Shown in pieces: positions 31,925 to 43,150 of a stretch of 64,000 nt of DNA. Under the pieces are notes generated by a model that saw only the letters and a list, made by a program, of their open reading frames with translations, was not told where the DNA came from and did no database searches. Numbering within the stretch: the first letter of the stretch is position 1; each line of letters opens with the position of its first letter. The position numbers and the translations under genes were made by a program. Source of the DNA: Piezodorus guildinii (taxonomy: Eukaryota > Arthropoda > Insecta > Hemiptera > Pentatomidae); contig CM041294.1 in the NCBI GenBank assembly GCA_023052935.1, positions 10,464,414 to 10,528,413 on the forward strand. The letters are read 5' to 3'.

Positions 31925-32091
31925 GGATATTTTTTTATTTTTATTCATAATATGAGTATAATTTGTTATATGATGTATATTTTATTCACGTAATAGCCAG
32001 AAGATTAATACTTTAATGTACATTTATATTATTCTTAGGGGACTAGCTGTCCCAGAATAAAATTATTTTTTCATTTCATTTCATTTCATTA
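31925..32091 (+). mobile_element. CR1-like LINE, 167-bp 3' end inserted in the mariner
   Basis: Hairpin GGGAC/GTCCC (32039-32053), AGAATAAAAT and a (TTTCA)n tail at 32069-32090. Strongly 5'-truncated. A short target duplication (about TAGAC) is possible. Confidence 0.8.
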
Positions 32092-32261
32092 GACAAACAC
32101 AAACTTTCCTTTTTGTAGTCCGGTCAATTTAGACATTCGAAGCTACATATATTCCCACCAACTTGAAAATCAGTAAGACTGTTTAAAATATGATTAAAAA
32201 TTAAATTTGAAAGTTTAATTAAACTTCAGTACATCTTAATATTGTGCTTGTCCTCGAAGTA

Positions 32262-32281
32262 TATATATATATATATATATA
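32262..32281. repeat. Short (AT)n microsatellite
   Basis: Ten TA units. Confidence 0.85.
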
Positions 32282-32404
32282 TCCTCGGGAGTTATAACTT
32301 AACGTAAGAGCTAAAGACGCAAACCTAGTTTATAAGACATTTTGCTGATGAAGCTGTTCTAAAAAGTCCTGCCAGCTTTTTTTTTTTTTTTTAAATGACT
32401 GCAC

Positions 32405-32475
32405 GATATCCTGTGGAAGACATGCTTTGCAAGATATCCTGATCAAGACATGCTTTGCAAGATATCCTGTTAGAT
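32405..32475. repeat. 28-bp tandem repeat, 2.5 units
   Basis: AAGACATGCTTTGCAAGATATCC repeats at a 28-bp spacing. It lies in a GC-richer stretch (32400-32640) crossed by two overlapping minus frames (99 and 77 codons) that I do not recognise. Confidence 0.75.
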
Positions 32476-32856
32476 CCATGACCAACAAGATTCCACCCCC
32501 GATGGGGCTTCGGGGACGCTCATGAGAACATGACGGGGGACTTCCCTCGGGATTGGAAAACATCCCGGATGAGCGATTAGTTGTGGATAAATCCGGTGGC
32601 TGCGTAATATAGTTAGCATCATAGGACACGCTTCATTTTTATGCTCAAGTCTGAGAGAGGGCATTTTAAATGGTTGAAAAAAAGTCGTTTTTATGGACAT
32701 CATACGTTCTTCTTCTTAACGGCAGCTAAAGGAATGACTTTTAAATACATAATAAAATTCTAATCCTATATTTTAGGCCACGACAAAAAATGTAAAAAAA
32801 AAAAAAAAAAAAAAAAAAAATACTCTGAAGAACATTTATTCCCTATTTTTTAATCT

Positions 32857-32945
32857 TCACTTACCTATGTATGGGATACAAATTGAGGAAAAGTATTGCG
32901 AATATTTTTGGATTCATTGTTTTAACGGAAATACACATATTATGT
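32857..32945 (-). repeat. Family A terminal fragment
   Basis: CTTCACTTACCTATG, AAAAGTATTGCGAAT, TTTTAACGGAAATACAC; the copy is broken at an (AT)n tract. Confidence 0.6.
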
Positions 32946-32977
32946 AATATAATTTATGTATGTAATATATTTATATA

Positions 32978-32984
<7 letters not shown>

Positions 32985-33043
<59 letters not shown>

Positions 33044-33045
33044 TA
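32985..33045. repeat. (AT)n and poly-T tract
   Basis: TA run followed by about 20 T. Confidence 0.9.
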
Positions 33046-33384
33046 ACCTTTTTTATAATAACATTACTAGTCTCAAAACTAACTGATATAACGAGTCTCT
33101 CTAATTATTACAATAAAAATGTTTAAGCGTGATCTTAACGTTTAAGAGACGTTTTTTTTTGGAAACATTCTTTTCAGAGAAAAGGTTTTGGTTTTGTCGT
33201 AATTTTCTAGAAAGGCTTGGTGTTAAAAAGAGCTTTGAGGAAACCATTATCCTGGGCACTTTGGGAATCCCCTATACGATACAATACTGTCTTGAGGCTT
33301 CGTCCTGTCAATGGTATAGCAAACAAAAAATAGTAGTGGATAAATAGAAGGTGTGATCCGATTCGAAAATCAACTAAAGAAGAG

Positions 33385-33650
33385 AAAATCTAGTGCGGGT
33401 AACAACACAACTTTCACTTACCTCCTTTGTTAAAATAAATTTAAAAACTATAAAACGAATTTGAGCTTAAAAAGAATTATTTTCAGTTTCATTAGAAACA
33501 TATGTTTTGGATTAATTAATATAACAATATAAAATTATGTACAATAATCACAGAAGTTTATGACATATTCATCACTATGCATTACCTCATACAACTCTGT
33601 ATATAAGATAACATGTTTTCTTAAATCATCACCTTTCCTTGGAAAGCTCA
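33385..33650 (+). repeat. Family A head-proximal fragment
   Basis: AAATCTAGTGCGGGTAACA, ACTTTCACTTACCTCC, then diverged middle up to CATCACCTTTCCTTGGAAAGC. Confidence 0.65.
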
Positions 33651-33959
33651 AGGTAGAATGAAGAGTGGTAGACCTAGGACGCGATGAGCTAATTAGATCA
33701 TTAATTCATAATTATTCATAGATCACCTCACATCATGCTCAGCTTCAAGTTTTTGCACTCAAATTTTGGTACTCTCTTTCTGCATTCTGGGTAGGTCCAG
33801 ATAGGTTCTCAAGTTGCTTTCTGCTTAAAGAAGAAAAATATTGTAGTTCTAGAACCTTTTAAGGGCCTAGGGTTCACTACTTGTATCGTACTAATTCTAG
33901 GTTAACGGTCGTGTATTGAGGTGATAGCCTGAGGTTATAAGTTTTTTTTCATCCAAATT

Positions 33960-34100
33960 TCGGGTAGACAATTTATACGTCAGCCCCAGGATAGTCCCCT
34001 AGCCAGGACACAGCTAAAAAAACAGAATAAATAATTATCATGCGACTACGGGGTTCGAACGTAACAGGTGACTAATAATGTATACACTAGACTACTTCTT
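33960..34100 (-). repeat. SINE-A head fragment
   Basis: Minus strand: TAGTCTAGTGTATACATTAT (A-box side), GTTCGAACCCCGTAGTCGCA, then ATTATTTATTCTG and AGGGGACTATCC. Confidence 0.7.
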
Positions 34101-34437
34101 TTTATTTATTTCCAACTATTTAATCGACGTTTATGAGTTCCTTTCACACTTTCTATACTGATCAAAATCCGGATGTTATTAGCTCAGCGCCCTATCTATT
34201 GAAGCACTGATTATTTAATCATAGTAAAATAAGTTTGTGATTCTTCGCCGACCTCCGCCATTCTGCCCTTCAGTGTTCTTTGATAATATTCATTACTTGA
34301 TAAGATCCGCTATTTAGGGCTTCATGCATGACAAATGACGAACATGGAATCCGCTCACAGACTGAAGCGACAAAAAACTGTACATCGTTTATTTCAACTT
34401 CAACACTTCTTGAACAAACACTCATTAAATTAAAAAA

Positions 34438-35499
34438 TCTGGTGCGGGCAACACACGACTTTCACTTATCTCCGTTTTTAAAATCGATCAAAGAATTTCC
34501 AAATACAGTTAGAGATAAAAAATGAGTGAAACCATTAAAGAATTAATTAAATTGAATTAATATAGAAACATGTGTTTTATTAAAAACTCTATTATATTAT
34601 TATCTAAAAGAATCAGTTAGTTTTATCGGCTTTTTATTCAATTTTACGAGCTTTTGTATAAGATATTATATTTTCTAAAGTCTGTCTCTTTCAAACGGTA
34701 TATTATACGCATATATTACTGTTTTTATGTTCAAAAACAAAATTGCCGCTTTGTGCTTCATTGACAAGCCGCCAGGTTGCAGCACCGTCAACAAGAATTC
34801 TCCTTTTCGGGAACCCAAAAAATACTTAGTTTTATCGGCTTTTCATCACCCTCCATTACCCTTTACATTTTTTTCTAAAATCTTCAGCTATCTAACGGTA
34901 TATTATACGTCTATGTTACTATTGTTGTGTTTAAAAACACAAAAAGATTCATAAAAAAAATATTTTTTCAGTTTTCTCCTTTGCTTATTAAATTCGCTCA
35001 ACGTGCATAGTTAGCTGTTAATTATCAATGGTAACAAGATAATATAATTATTTTTATGGAATCTACAAAATTAAAGGTATTTTAGAGGAAGAAATTTAAA
35101 ATATCTGCATTTAAGCATCATCAGACTATTTCAATAAGAATGAAACCTACATAATATTACAGCCCATTAAATTTTAAATCAATATAGCGAGTTTAATCAA
35201 AATTGTTATAGTCGTTTTTGAGAAAATTGTAAAAAGGTGCTTAATGCATGGGATAAAGTATGACTTGCCGATTTTAGTGAAAAAGTCGCTGTAACATCTC
35301 GGGCGTATAGTAGTCTTAAAAATGAAATTTCAGTTCCGTACGACATTTCGTTTTTGCGCTAGAGTTACCGCACACAGACCTTTTTGCGGGAGTTGGTCAT
35401 TTGGACTCAAGGGATCCTAAAACGTGTAATGGAAAATTTTCACGATCGCAATACTTTCCCTTACTATATATTTCATATATAGGTACCTAAGTGAAAGTA
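34438..35499 (+). repeat. Family A, long copy with internal duplication
   Basis: Head TCTGGTGCGGGCAACACACG to tail CCTAAGTGAAAGTA. The segment from TTAGTTTTATCGGC to the TATTATACG...TGTT region occurs twice (34618-34735 and 34830-34930) with about 95 bp of foreign sequence between (34736-34829), so two overlapping copies or a duplication are joined. Faces the copy at 35927 head-to-head in inverted orientation. Confidence 0.8.
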
Positions 35500-35539
35500 A
35501 AAGACTCATTTATTTAACCGTCAGAATGCCATTCTAGTT

Positions 35540-35920
35540 CTATCATTGAGTTCTCACCGTATTAAAATCCTCAAAACTCTTCACTTCGTTAGGAAAAAAA
35601 CCGATCCACAAAGACCTTAATGTTCCATATGTAGCCTATTTGGCCCGAACCAGATGTCTATCCTTCCATGACACTATCCTTCCATTCCCACCCTAACCCG
35701 GTAGTTTCAACTCTTTCTTTCTCTTCCGTTCCTCATAATTCCCTGAGGAGTCTGAACATAAGATGGCATCGAGACCTTCTAGTTCAGAAAACCTAGTGGA
35801 ATGATAACAATTGACAGTTTCTCTTCATTGGTTTTTCGTGTAATATATATATATATATATCAGTAAATTTAATTATTACATATTATCAAATGCAGTTGTG
35901 AATAGAAAATAAATAAATAA
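35540..35920 (+). mobile_element. Jockey-like LINE 3' end, heavily mutated
   Basis: HKDLNVPYVAYLARTRCLSF is readable at 35600-35665; the RRLKRRWPRDLL end is frameshifted (35740-35790). Tail AATAAATAAATAAAAT at 35908-35923 abuts family A. Confidence 0.75.
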
Positions 35921-35926
35921 AATTTT

Positions 35927-36039
35927 TACTTTCACTTACTATATATAGTAAGGGGAAGTATTACGATCGTGAAAATTTTCGAATTCCTGTTTTCAACGGA
36001 ATACACGTTTTAGTCCAAATAACCAAGTTCCGCAAAAAA

Positions 36040-36070
<31 letters not shown>

Positions 36071-36790
36071 GTGTGGTAACTCCCGGGCGGAAACGGTTAG
36101 TCCTATGAAACTGAAATATCATATTTAAGACAATTATACGCCCGAGACGTGACAATACTTTTTTCATCAAAATGAACTTTTCTCGAAAACGGTTCAGACG
36201 TTTCTGATTAAATTCACTATATCGATGTAAAATTTAATGGGCTTTAATATCATGTAGGTTTTATTCTGATTAAGATGGTCTGACAGAGCTTAAATGCCCA
36301 TATTTTAAATATTCTTCCTCTAAAGTACCTTTAATATTGTAGATTCAATAAAAATAACTATATTATCTTGTTAACGCTGATGAAAAACAGGTAAAATATA
36401 TAAATTGAATAAATTCTACACCAAACTAAAGGAGAAAACAGAAAAAATATTTTTTTAATGCCATTTTTCGTTTTTGAACATAAGAACAGTAATATACATG
36501 TATGATATACCGTTGGAAAGCTAAAGATTTTAGAAAAAATATTATCCCATACACAAGCTTTTAAAAAATAATAGAAAGTGATAAAATGAACTTAAAACTG
36601 ACTGATTATTTTAGATAATAATAATAGATAAAAATAATAGATTTTCTAATAAAACACATGTTTCTATATAAATTCAATTTAATTAATTCCTTAATAGTTT
36701 CACGTATTTTTATCTCTAACTGTTTTTGAAAATTATTTCATTGATTTTAAAAATTGAGGTAAGTGAAAGTCGTGTGTTGCCCGCACCAGA
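35927..36790 (-). repeat. Family A, complete copy
   Basis: Begins TACTTTCACTTAC with the perfect 18-bp palindrome CTTACTATATATAGTAAG (35935-35952), contains a GT microsatellite (36043-36070), and ends GCCCGCACCAGA. The 13-mer start is repeated in inverted form near the other end (GTAAGTGAAAGT, 36757-36768), i.e. terminal at one end and about 20 bp subterminal at the other. Confidence 0.9.
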
Positions 36791-36794
36791 TGTT

Positions 36795-37325
36795 TTTACT
36801 GTGTTTTGTAGGCCATTAATAGACCATAGGTTTCGGCTACCTCCCAGAAGTTCACGAAGAATACATTATTTTGAAATCTAGAGAGTCCTAGAATTTACAA
36901 AACACACAACTCAAGAATCTTTAGAGTTCGTAATGACAAATCAAAATATGCGACAAATTCCATAAAACTTTGAAATGGTGAAGACCAAAGTGAGAAAGAG
37001 CTATGGAATCGCAATTTAATCCTCCAGAAAGTGAATCGGAAACATAAAAGCAAACCGAATGAAGCGATTATCCGCTAAGCCATGAAGGACGCGCGATGAA
37101 GTTTCGTTCTCTTTGTCAATTCCGAGTAAGAATTATTCTGGATCAATGGAACAGCCGCTTGGCCAACCATTTAAATCATTTCTACATTTCTCCTTGGCTC
37201 AAGACCTTGGTTTGCATATATTTTATACCTGAGTAAACACTAGCATTCCGTAGTAAATGAGTGGAGAACTTCAACTTCTCAAGGGTATTTATTGGGTTCA
37301 GGTCATAGTAAGGATCTGTACTGTT
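36795..37325. other. No recognised gene; tRNA-like trace
   Basis: On the minus strand TGGCTTAGCGGATAATCGC (about 37070-37090) resembles an A box, but the matching B box is poor. No frame. Confidence 0.3.
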
Positions 37326-37329
37326 TCTA

Positions 37330-38251
37330 TTGGGTTGTTTCACGTGAAATGTCCGTTTTTATAGTTTCTGAAAAACATAAAGGATTTTGCAGGTCTCTGT
37401 TGTTTTCTTCCGAAAGTTTACATATTTAAAGTAAACAGTTACTAATCCTCTACCTTTGTATTATAAACATTAGCTTTCCAATCAATTACCCACTTTTTAG
37501 TATACCTCCAAATATGAACATGGGAACACGCGATTTTCGAGTGATATTTTTATAATAGTTTAAACTCAGCTATTCAGCAGCTGAGGCCGCTAGAAATATT
37601 TTCAAGACGTTTGGGGAAGGGAGTGTTAATGAACGGACCATTCGCTGTTGGTTTGCTAAGTTTTCAGCTGGGGATACCGACTTGGAAAACTTGCCCCGAG
37701 GAAGACCTCCGTTCGTAATAGACAACGATGTCCTTAAACATACAGTTAAAGGAAACCCCCTACCAAACAGTTAAAGGTCTCAGCACAACTAAATGCAAGT
37801 GCATCTACCGTTTCCAGACATTTAAAGTGTATTGGGAAAGTAAAAAAGCTCGATACATGGGTACCTCATGATCTCACTGAACGGCAGCAAGACCCCATGT
37901 TTCAAAACATACCGTGCAAAAAATGAAAGAACTGGGCTACGAAGTTCTTCCGCACCCACCTTATTCTCCCGACTTGTCTCCAACAGATTACCACCTGTTC
38001 AGGAATTTAGACAACTTCGTCAAAGAAAACTTTTTGAAAAAAATGATCAAGTGAAAAGTGCGTTTTCGGATATTGTTTCACTTCAAAGCTCAGAGTTTTT
38101 CAGTTCGGGGATAAAAAAGTTGGTGTCACGTTGGGAAAAATGTGTAGAAAAAGAAGGTAAATACTTCGAATAAAATTATCTTGTTTTCATATCGTATTTT
38201 TAATAAAAATCCTTTACCTTGAAAACGGACATTTCATGTGACACAACCCAA
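37330..38251 (+). mobile_element. Mariner element with both ends, internally deleted
   Basis: TA at 37328-37329 and 38252-38253 flank 30-bp terminal inverted repeats (start TTGGGTTGTTTCACGTGAAA; end ...CATGTGACACAACCCAA, two mismatches). Length is 922 bp against about 1.28 kb usual. The transposase is broken: a frameshift near 37555, another near 37750, then loss of about 350 bp after LTERQQ (about 37890), removing the first two catalytic aspartates. The sequence resumes at PHVSKHTVQKMKELGYEVLP and HPPYSPDLSPTDYHLF with the third Asp, then a frameshift and VSRWEKCVEKEGKYFE to the stop near 38173. Non-autonomous, but with ends suitable for trans mobilisation. Confidence 0.92.
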
Positions 38252-38514
38252 TAGATAAAGGTCGCGCAAGCTTGCGATCAGTCCGAGCACAGGCTCAATC
38301 GCTCGTGGTTTCGTCCAATTTGGAAACTGCCCTAACGAAGGCAGGGTACGCAGGAGGGCTCTACCCTCAAGCTGGTCTACAGTTAAATACTAACACAAAT
38401 ATTAAACCTGTCACAGCAGATTTCGAAGTCCGAACCTGGAGAATGTCAGCCCTTTAAGATACCCACCTCCATTATATATAAGTAATAAATTAGAAAGACA
38501 TAATGGCTAACAAA

Positions 38515-38660
38515 ACCTTTTTTTTTCGGTTGGCGCGACATTGGAGACCCTTAACCTTATGGTTTCCCATCGCGATTCTCGATGATATTTTATAGATATA
38601 GTCTAGTTGAAAGCCCCCGGCACCGAGACATGAACTCGTAATTATTTTATTCCAAGTTTC
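38515..38660 (-). repeat. SINE-C candidate, second copy
   Basis: CCCCCGGCACCGAGACATGA and ACTCGTAATTATTTTATTCC match 17775-17815. The poly-T at 38518-38527 (plus strand) would be its A-tail. Confidence 0.5.
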
Positions 38661-38664
38661 TGAT

Positions 38665-38880
38665 AAGAAAATGAGTTTATAGCATTGCGGAGACTCAAAT
38701 GGGCGAGTAAAGTTGTCGGGCTCGGTGACTGGTAGACCGAAGCGTCGATGGGAGGATTGCGTTAAGGCTGATCTTGGGGGCATGGGCTTGAACGGTGATC
38801 ATTGGACGAACCTGTGTAAGCGGAATTTGGTGGTATCGGCATCGAACTTTCGGCTTCGGTAATCCTATTATTATTATTTA
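38665..38880 (+). mobile_element. RTE-like LINE 3' end
   Basis: Encodes RRLKWASKVVG then GRPKRRWEDCVKADLGGMGL with a deletion after VVGLG, and ends CATCGAACTTTCGGCTTCGG then (TTA)n at 38866-38880. Confidence 0.8.
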
Positions 38881-39119
38881 TCCAGTGCCACTTTTGTTTT
38901 AATACGTACACATCAAGTCGATATGTTATCGATTGGTTTTGGTTGGTTTTTAAAATTTTAATGGCACAAAACATCGCGGTCATCAGTGCCAGATATATTA
39001 ATTTTTATAGAAGATTAAGTTAAGACAAATAGTATAAGTTAAAATATTAAAAGAGATATTCATTAAAAGATATTATAATATATGTATAATTCTACTTGAG
39101 ATAAATGAATGTTAGATAA

Positions 39120-39398
39120 TATTCAAGAGAAAAGAATAAATAAATAAATAAAAATAAAATAAAAATAAATAAATAAAATAAAAAATAATAATAATAAATA
39201 AAGATAAAAAACAAGTAGATAAAATAGATAATAATAAAAATAAATAAGTAATAGTAATACATTAATATTTAATTGAAAAATAAGGTAATAAATATAATAA
39301 TTAGAAAAGTAATTACAAAAATAAGTAAAATAAAATATAATAGAAAAAAAATGAATAAATAAATAAAAAAAAAATAATAATAAAATAATAATAAAATA

Positions 39399-39482
<84 letters not shown>
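39120..39482. repeat. Low-complexity (AATA)n and (AT)n tract
   Basis: A-rich tetranucleotide-like sequence followed by (TA)n at 39410-39480. The 128-codon minus frame over it (poly-Tyr/Ile/Phe) is composition-driven. Confidence 0.95.
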
Positions 39483-39489
<7 letters not shown>

Positions 39490-39516
39490 CTTAAGTCCAA
39501 AGAAAACAAGAGTAAT

Positions 39517-40130
39517 TCAAATAAGCTTGTAAAAATCCATTTGAGAGAGGGGACACATTAATTCATCAATCCTTTTTCCATTGTTTCCCAAAACATCTGC
39601 GACGTTGCTTGGTATTTTATTTTTGTTCAGCTGCCTGATGTAGAAGGAACATTCTTCAAAAATATGAGCTATGGTCAAGGTTTCCCTACAATGCTTGCAT
39701 CTTGGGGGCAATTCTTTTGATATTATGTGCCCATGCGTTAGCCGTGTGTGTCCGATTCTCAGGCGGGCCAGGACCACCTCTTCTCTACGGTCGGTGCGAC
39801 TTGAGGTTTTCCAAGGTTTTACCTCTTTCTTAATTGCTTTGAGCTTACTTGGATAGCTGTTGTTCCAAGTTTCTTCCCATTTCTTCAATACATTTTCCAT
39901 TAGTGGACGTGCTAGCTCTGATGGTGTCAGTAGTGTCCTACCACGACCTATGTTATCGATTCTAATGAGAACCGTGAATTTAATTTGATTTTGAAAGAAT
40001 CGGTTTATAGCTCATACCTACGTTCTTGTTCTACTTAAGGCCCAGTATTTGCTCCCACAATATGGCCAGGCATTTATTAGACTGCCTTTGTATATGCGTG
40101 TGTGTGAGTATGTTATATCATTTCTTAATG
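39517..40130 (-). pseudogene. I/R1-type LINE ORF2 C-terminal (RNase H-side) fragment
   Basis: The 127-codon minus frame 39900-39517 has EEVVLARLRIGHTRLTHGHI, PPRCKHCRETLTIAHIFEEC, a Cys-Cys-His-Cys zinc-knuckle-like region that ends ORF2 in RNase H-bearing LINEs of the I/R1 type. Such proteins combine endonuclease, RT and often RNase H; none of those domains survives here. Upstream minus sequence to about 40130 is probably the same element but is not readable. It is not the jockey-like family seen elsewhere in the window. Confidence 0.8.
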
Positions 40131-40403
40131 TATAAATTAAAGAAAACTTACAGAACCTATTAAAAAAAATAATAATAATAATTTTTTCTCAGATAATTGT
40201 TAACAAGTTTAATTTTGAAAGTTACACTGATCCAAAGAACTGCTCTATAAGAAAATAATAAACAAGAGTTAAGAAAAACGAAAAGTGTGACAATGACTGG
40301 ATATAGTTATTAAATCACTAATCGATGTCATTTCGGAGCTGTCGATTTATTATCGATTTGGGATGAGTTACGTCACCGTGGTCTGGGGACCGAAGCAGAG
40401 CAA

Positions 40404-40452
40404 CGAGCCGTGTAGGCACTATCACTATCACTATCACTACCACTATCACTAT
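40404..40452. repeat. (CACTAT)n hexamer repeat
   Basis: About six imperfect units. Confidence 0.9.
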
Positions 40453-40535
40453 TACGCACCAGCTCTGCTCCTTCCAACCCGATGTCAGGGAAAAACCAAT
40501 CTTAAAAATATATGTAGGTCTAGTGAAAGTAAAAA

Positions 40536-41424
40536 TCTGGTGCGGGCCACACTCGACTTTTACTTACCTCTATTTTTAAAATCAATGAAAGAATTTTCAA
40601 AAACAGTTAGAGATAAAAATACTTGAAACTATTAAGGAATTAATTAAATTGAATTAATAAAGAAACACGTGTTTTATTAAAAACACTATTATATTATTAT
40701 CTAAAATAATCAGTTAGTTTTATGTTAATTTTATCACTCTCTATTAACTTTTAAAAGCTTGTGTATGAGATAATATTTTTTTCTAAAATCTTTAGCTTTC
40801 CAATGGTATATCATACACGTATATTACTGCTCTAATGTTCAAAAACGAAAAATTGCATAAAAAAAATATTTTTTTCTGTTTTCTCCTTCAGTTGGGTATC
40901 AAATTTATTAAATTTAAATATTTACCTGTTTTTCATCAGCGTTAACAAGATAATATAGTTATTTTTATTGAATCTACAAAATTAAAGGTACTTTAGAGGA
41001 AGAAATTTAACATATCGGCATCTAAGTCCTGTCAGACCATTTTAATCAGAATAAAACCTACATGATATTAAAGCCCATTAAATTTTACATCGATATAGCG
41101 AATTTAATCAAAATCGTCGGAACCGTTTTCGAGAAAATCTAAAGAAGGTGCAAAATGTATCGTATAATTTGGCTCTTCTGGTAAGCTCATTTTGATTAAT
41201 ACAGTTTCGTCACGTCTCGGGCGTATAGTTGTCTTAAATATGAAATTTCAGTTTCATAGGACTTACCGTTTCCGCCCGGGAGTTACCACACACACGGACC
41301 TTTTTGCGGGACTTGGTTATTTGGACTCAGAAGACCCTAAATCGTGTATTTCCGTCGAAACCTGGAATTCGAAAATGTTCACGATCGCAATACTTCCCCT
41401 TATTATATATAGTAAATGAAAGTA
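40536..41424 (+). repeat. Family A, complete copy
   Basis: TCTGGTGCGGGC to ATGAAAGTA. The bases directly before it (AGTGAAAGTA, 40522-40531) equal the terminal bases of another family A copy, as if the tail of one unit had been joined to the head of the next. Confidence 0.88.
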
Positions 41425-41439
41425 AAAAATAACTACCTT

Positions 41440-41700
41440 TTACTCAAAAGAGATGGACAATGGCTTGAATAGAGTACAAGCATAGTGCCTTCTGGGTCCT
41501 GGGTTCGGATCCCGCCGGCGGCTGAATCATTATTTATTCTCTTTTTTAGAAAATAGTAAACAAAATGATTATTCTTTATACGCTATTATACGGGTGTAAA
41601 TGACTTTGAACTATGAACAGGCCACTAAATAATTTAGAAGATTCCATACACTTACACAACTACGGCTCAATTGGGGTTGTAACACTAGCCTACGCTCCAA
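41440..41700 (+). repeat. SINE-A copy
   Basis: Head with B box GGGTTCGGATCC (41502-41513), then ATTATTTATTCTC. The distal part is diverged. Confidence 0.65.
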
Positions 41701-41924
41701 GCCTCTCTTTCCCTCCCTAAAATTTGTAACAAACACAATTTTCTGCCTTCATCAGATCTAGAAATATTAAATACAATGTAGTTTACACGGCAATCTTACC
41801 GATTTTTTCATAGGACTTATGTGAATCGTGGTCTTTTCTACCGTATAATATTTAAATTCTAGTTTAATCTAAAAAAGGATCTCATTAACGCATGTTTTTA
41901 TCAAAATGTAATTATTTCTTTAAC

Positions 41925-42005
41925 CTTCACTTTCACTTATTTCATCTGTGAGTGTATTTAAAAAAACTCTAAATTGATTTTAAGAACGGAGGCAAGTGAA
42001 AGTCG
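41925..42005 (-). repeat. Family A distal-end fragment
   Basis: TTGATTTTAAGAACGGAGGC and AAGTGAAAGTCG at 41992-42004. Confidence 0.5.
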
Positions 42006-43075
42006 ATTTCGTGGAGAGCCTTCTATGTTTAGGACTTTTCATAGGAGATATTCAGTTCGCTTTTAAATGCTATCTCACCAGGAGCTTTTCCAAAGAGTTT
42101 ATTGCCCTTTCTCAACTGTTTTAAAATATCAATAAATTATTTGCGTAAGCTAAACGTTGTAAATGAACACAAACAGTTTGTTATTTAGAGAGATATTTAA
42201 AGAAAAACCTAAATAAAAAATCTTCATTATAATTTGGACAATGCAATCTCTAGGTGGACATTGAATGTCTGTATTCACCTAAAAACAGGCATATAAAACA
42301 ATTTTTTCATGAAAAAAAAATAAGAAAACCTTTTTTCATCCCCTTGGGACTGTTATAAAAGGCTCGTTGTAGATATAATATTGCTGCGAACCGCCAGGAG
42401 CTCGGGTCGTTTTTACTCCGATCCTATTTGCAATCGCTAAGATAATCTCCATGATAACTAAATTATTCAACCAGGAAACCGGCCAATAGGCTTCTTCTAG
42501 GAGCTTTTTCTTTCTCTAATTGGTCAATTTTCTTCTTCTAGCTGCTAGAATGCGAGGGGACCAATGGGGACTCCTCTTACGAAACACTTTAAACATCTAT
42601 TACCCAACCAATAATTGCTTCTTATTAAAAAATATCTCTTTTCTCTAATTAATGTGAGTATTGTTTTGTTTTTTTATCTACCTTCTCTATATTTAGAATA
42701 TGAAGTCGGGGTTCTTGGTTAACGAGAGCTCCTTGTAAACCAAGCGATTAATTTTAATACGGTTTTCACTATCAGTTCTTCTTTAGAAAGTAAAATCAAT
42801 GCCTGCAATCAAGTCAGCAAAAAATTATTTCTAAAATATGAGAAGTAATACAGACGTATAATTTGTACATCGTGGTAAAGCACAAAATTTTAGAAGTTAA
42901 TATGCAATCAAAGAACCCGTACAGGATAATAAAAAGTTGTTATAAGCCTATAAACTTAAAACATATGCTCTTTGTAATGTTGTAATGAGCAAGGTTATTT
43001 TGATTCACAGTAGTCACCGTACAGTAACGAAAAGGTTTTATTCTTCCATACATTAGCAATATTTTAGAAAACAAA
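42006..43075. other. No recognised gene (1.1 kb); weak promoter-like elements
   Basis: A TATAAAAGG at 42355-42363 and three CCAAT-like motifs between 42475 and 42565 are present, but there is no adjoining exon, so they may be chance. Rest AT-rich. Confidence 0.3.
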
Positions 43076-43077
43076 TT

Positions 43078-43150
43078 CCTGTGGTTTTGAATCCGGAACC
43101 TTAGGTATAGGAGACTGTTATGCTTACCACCATGCTACATGTAAACCCAC
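43078..43150 (-). repeat. SINE-B head fragment
   Basis: Minus strand: ACATGTAGCATGGTGGTAAG, CATAACAGTCTCC and GGTTCCGGATTC, the tRNA-like region only. Confidence 0.6.

Noticed and set aside
39123..39509. 128-codon minus-strand membrane protein
   Set aside because: Low-complexity A/T tract; residues are almost only Tyr, Ile, Phe and Leu.
42355..42363. TATAAAAGG as a core promoter
   Set aside because: No exon, initiator or transcript evidence nearby; a single TATA match is expected by chance in AT-rich DNA.
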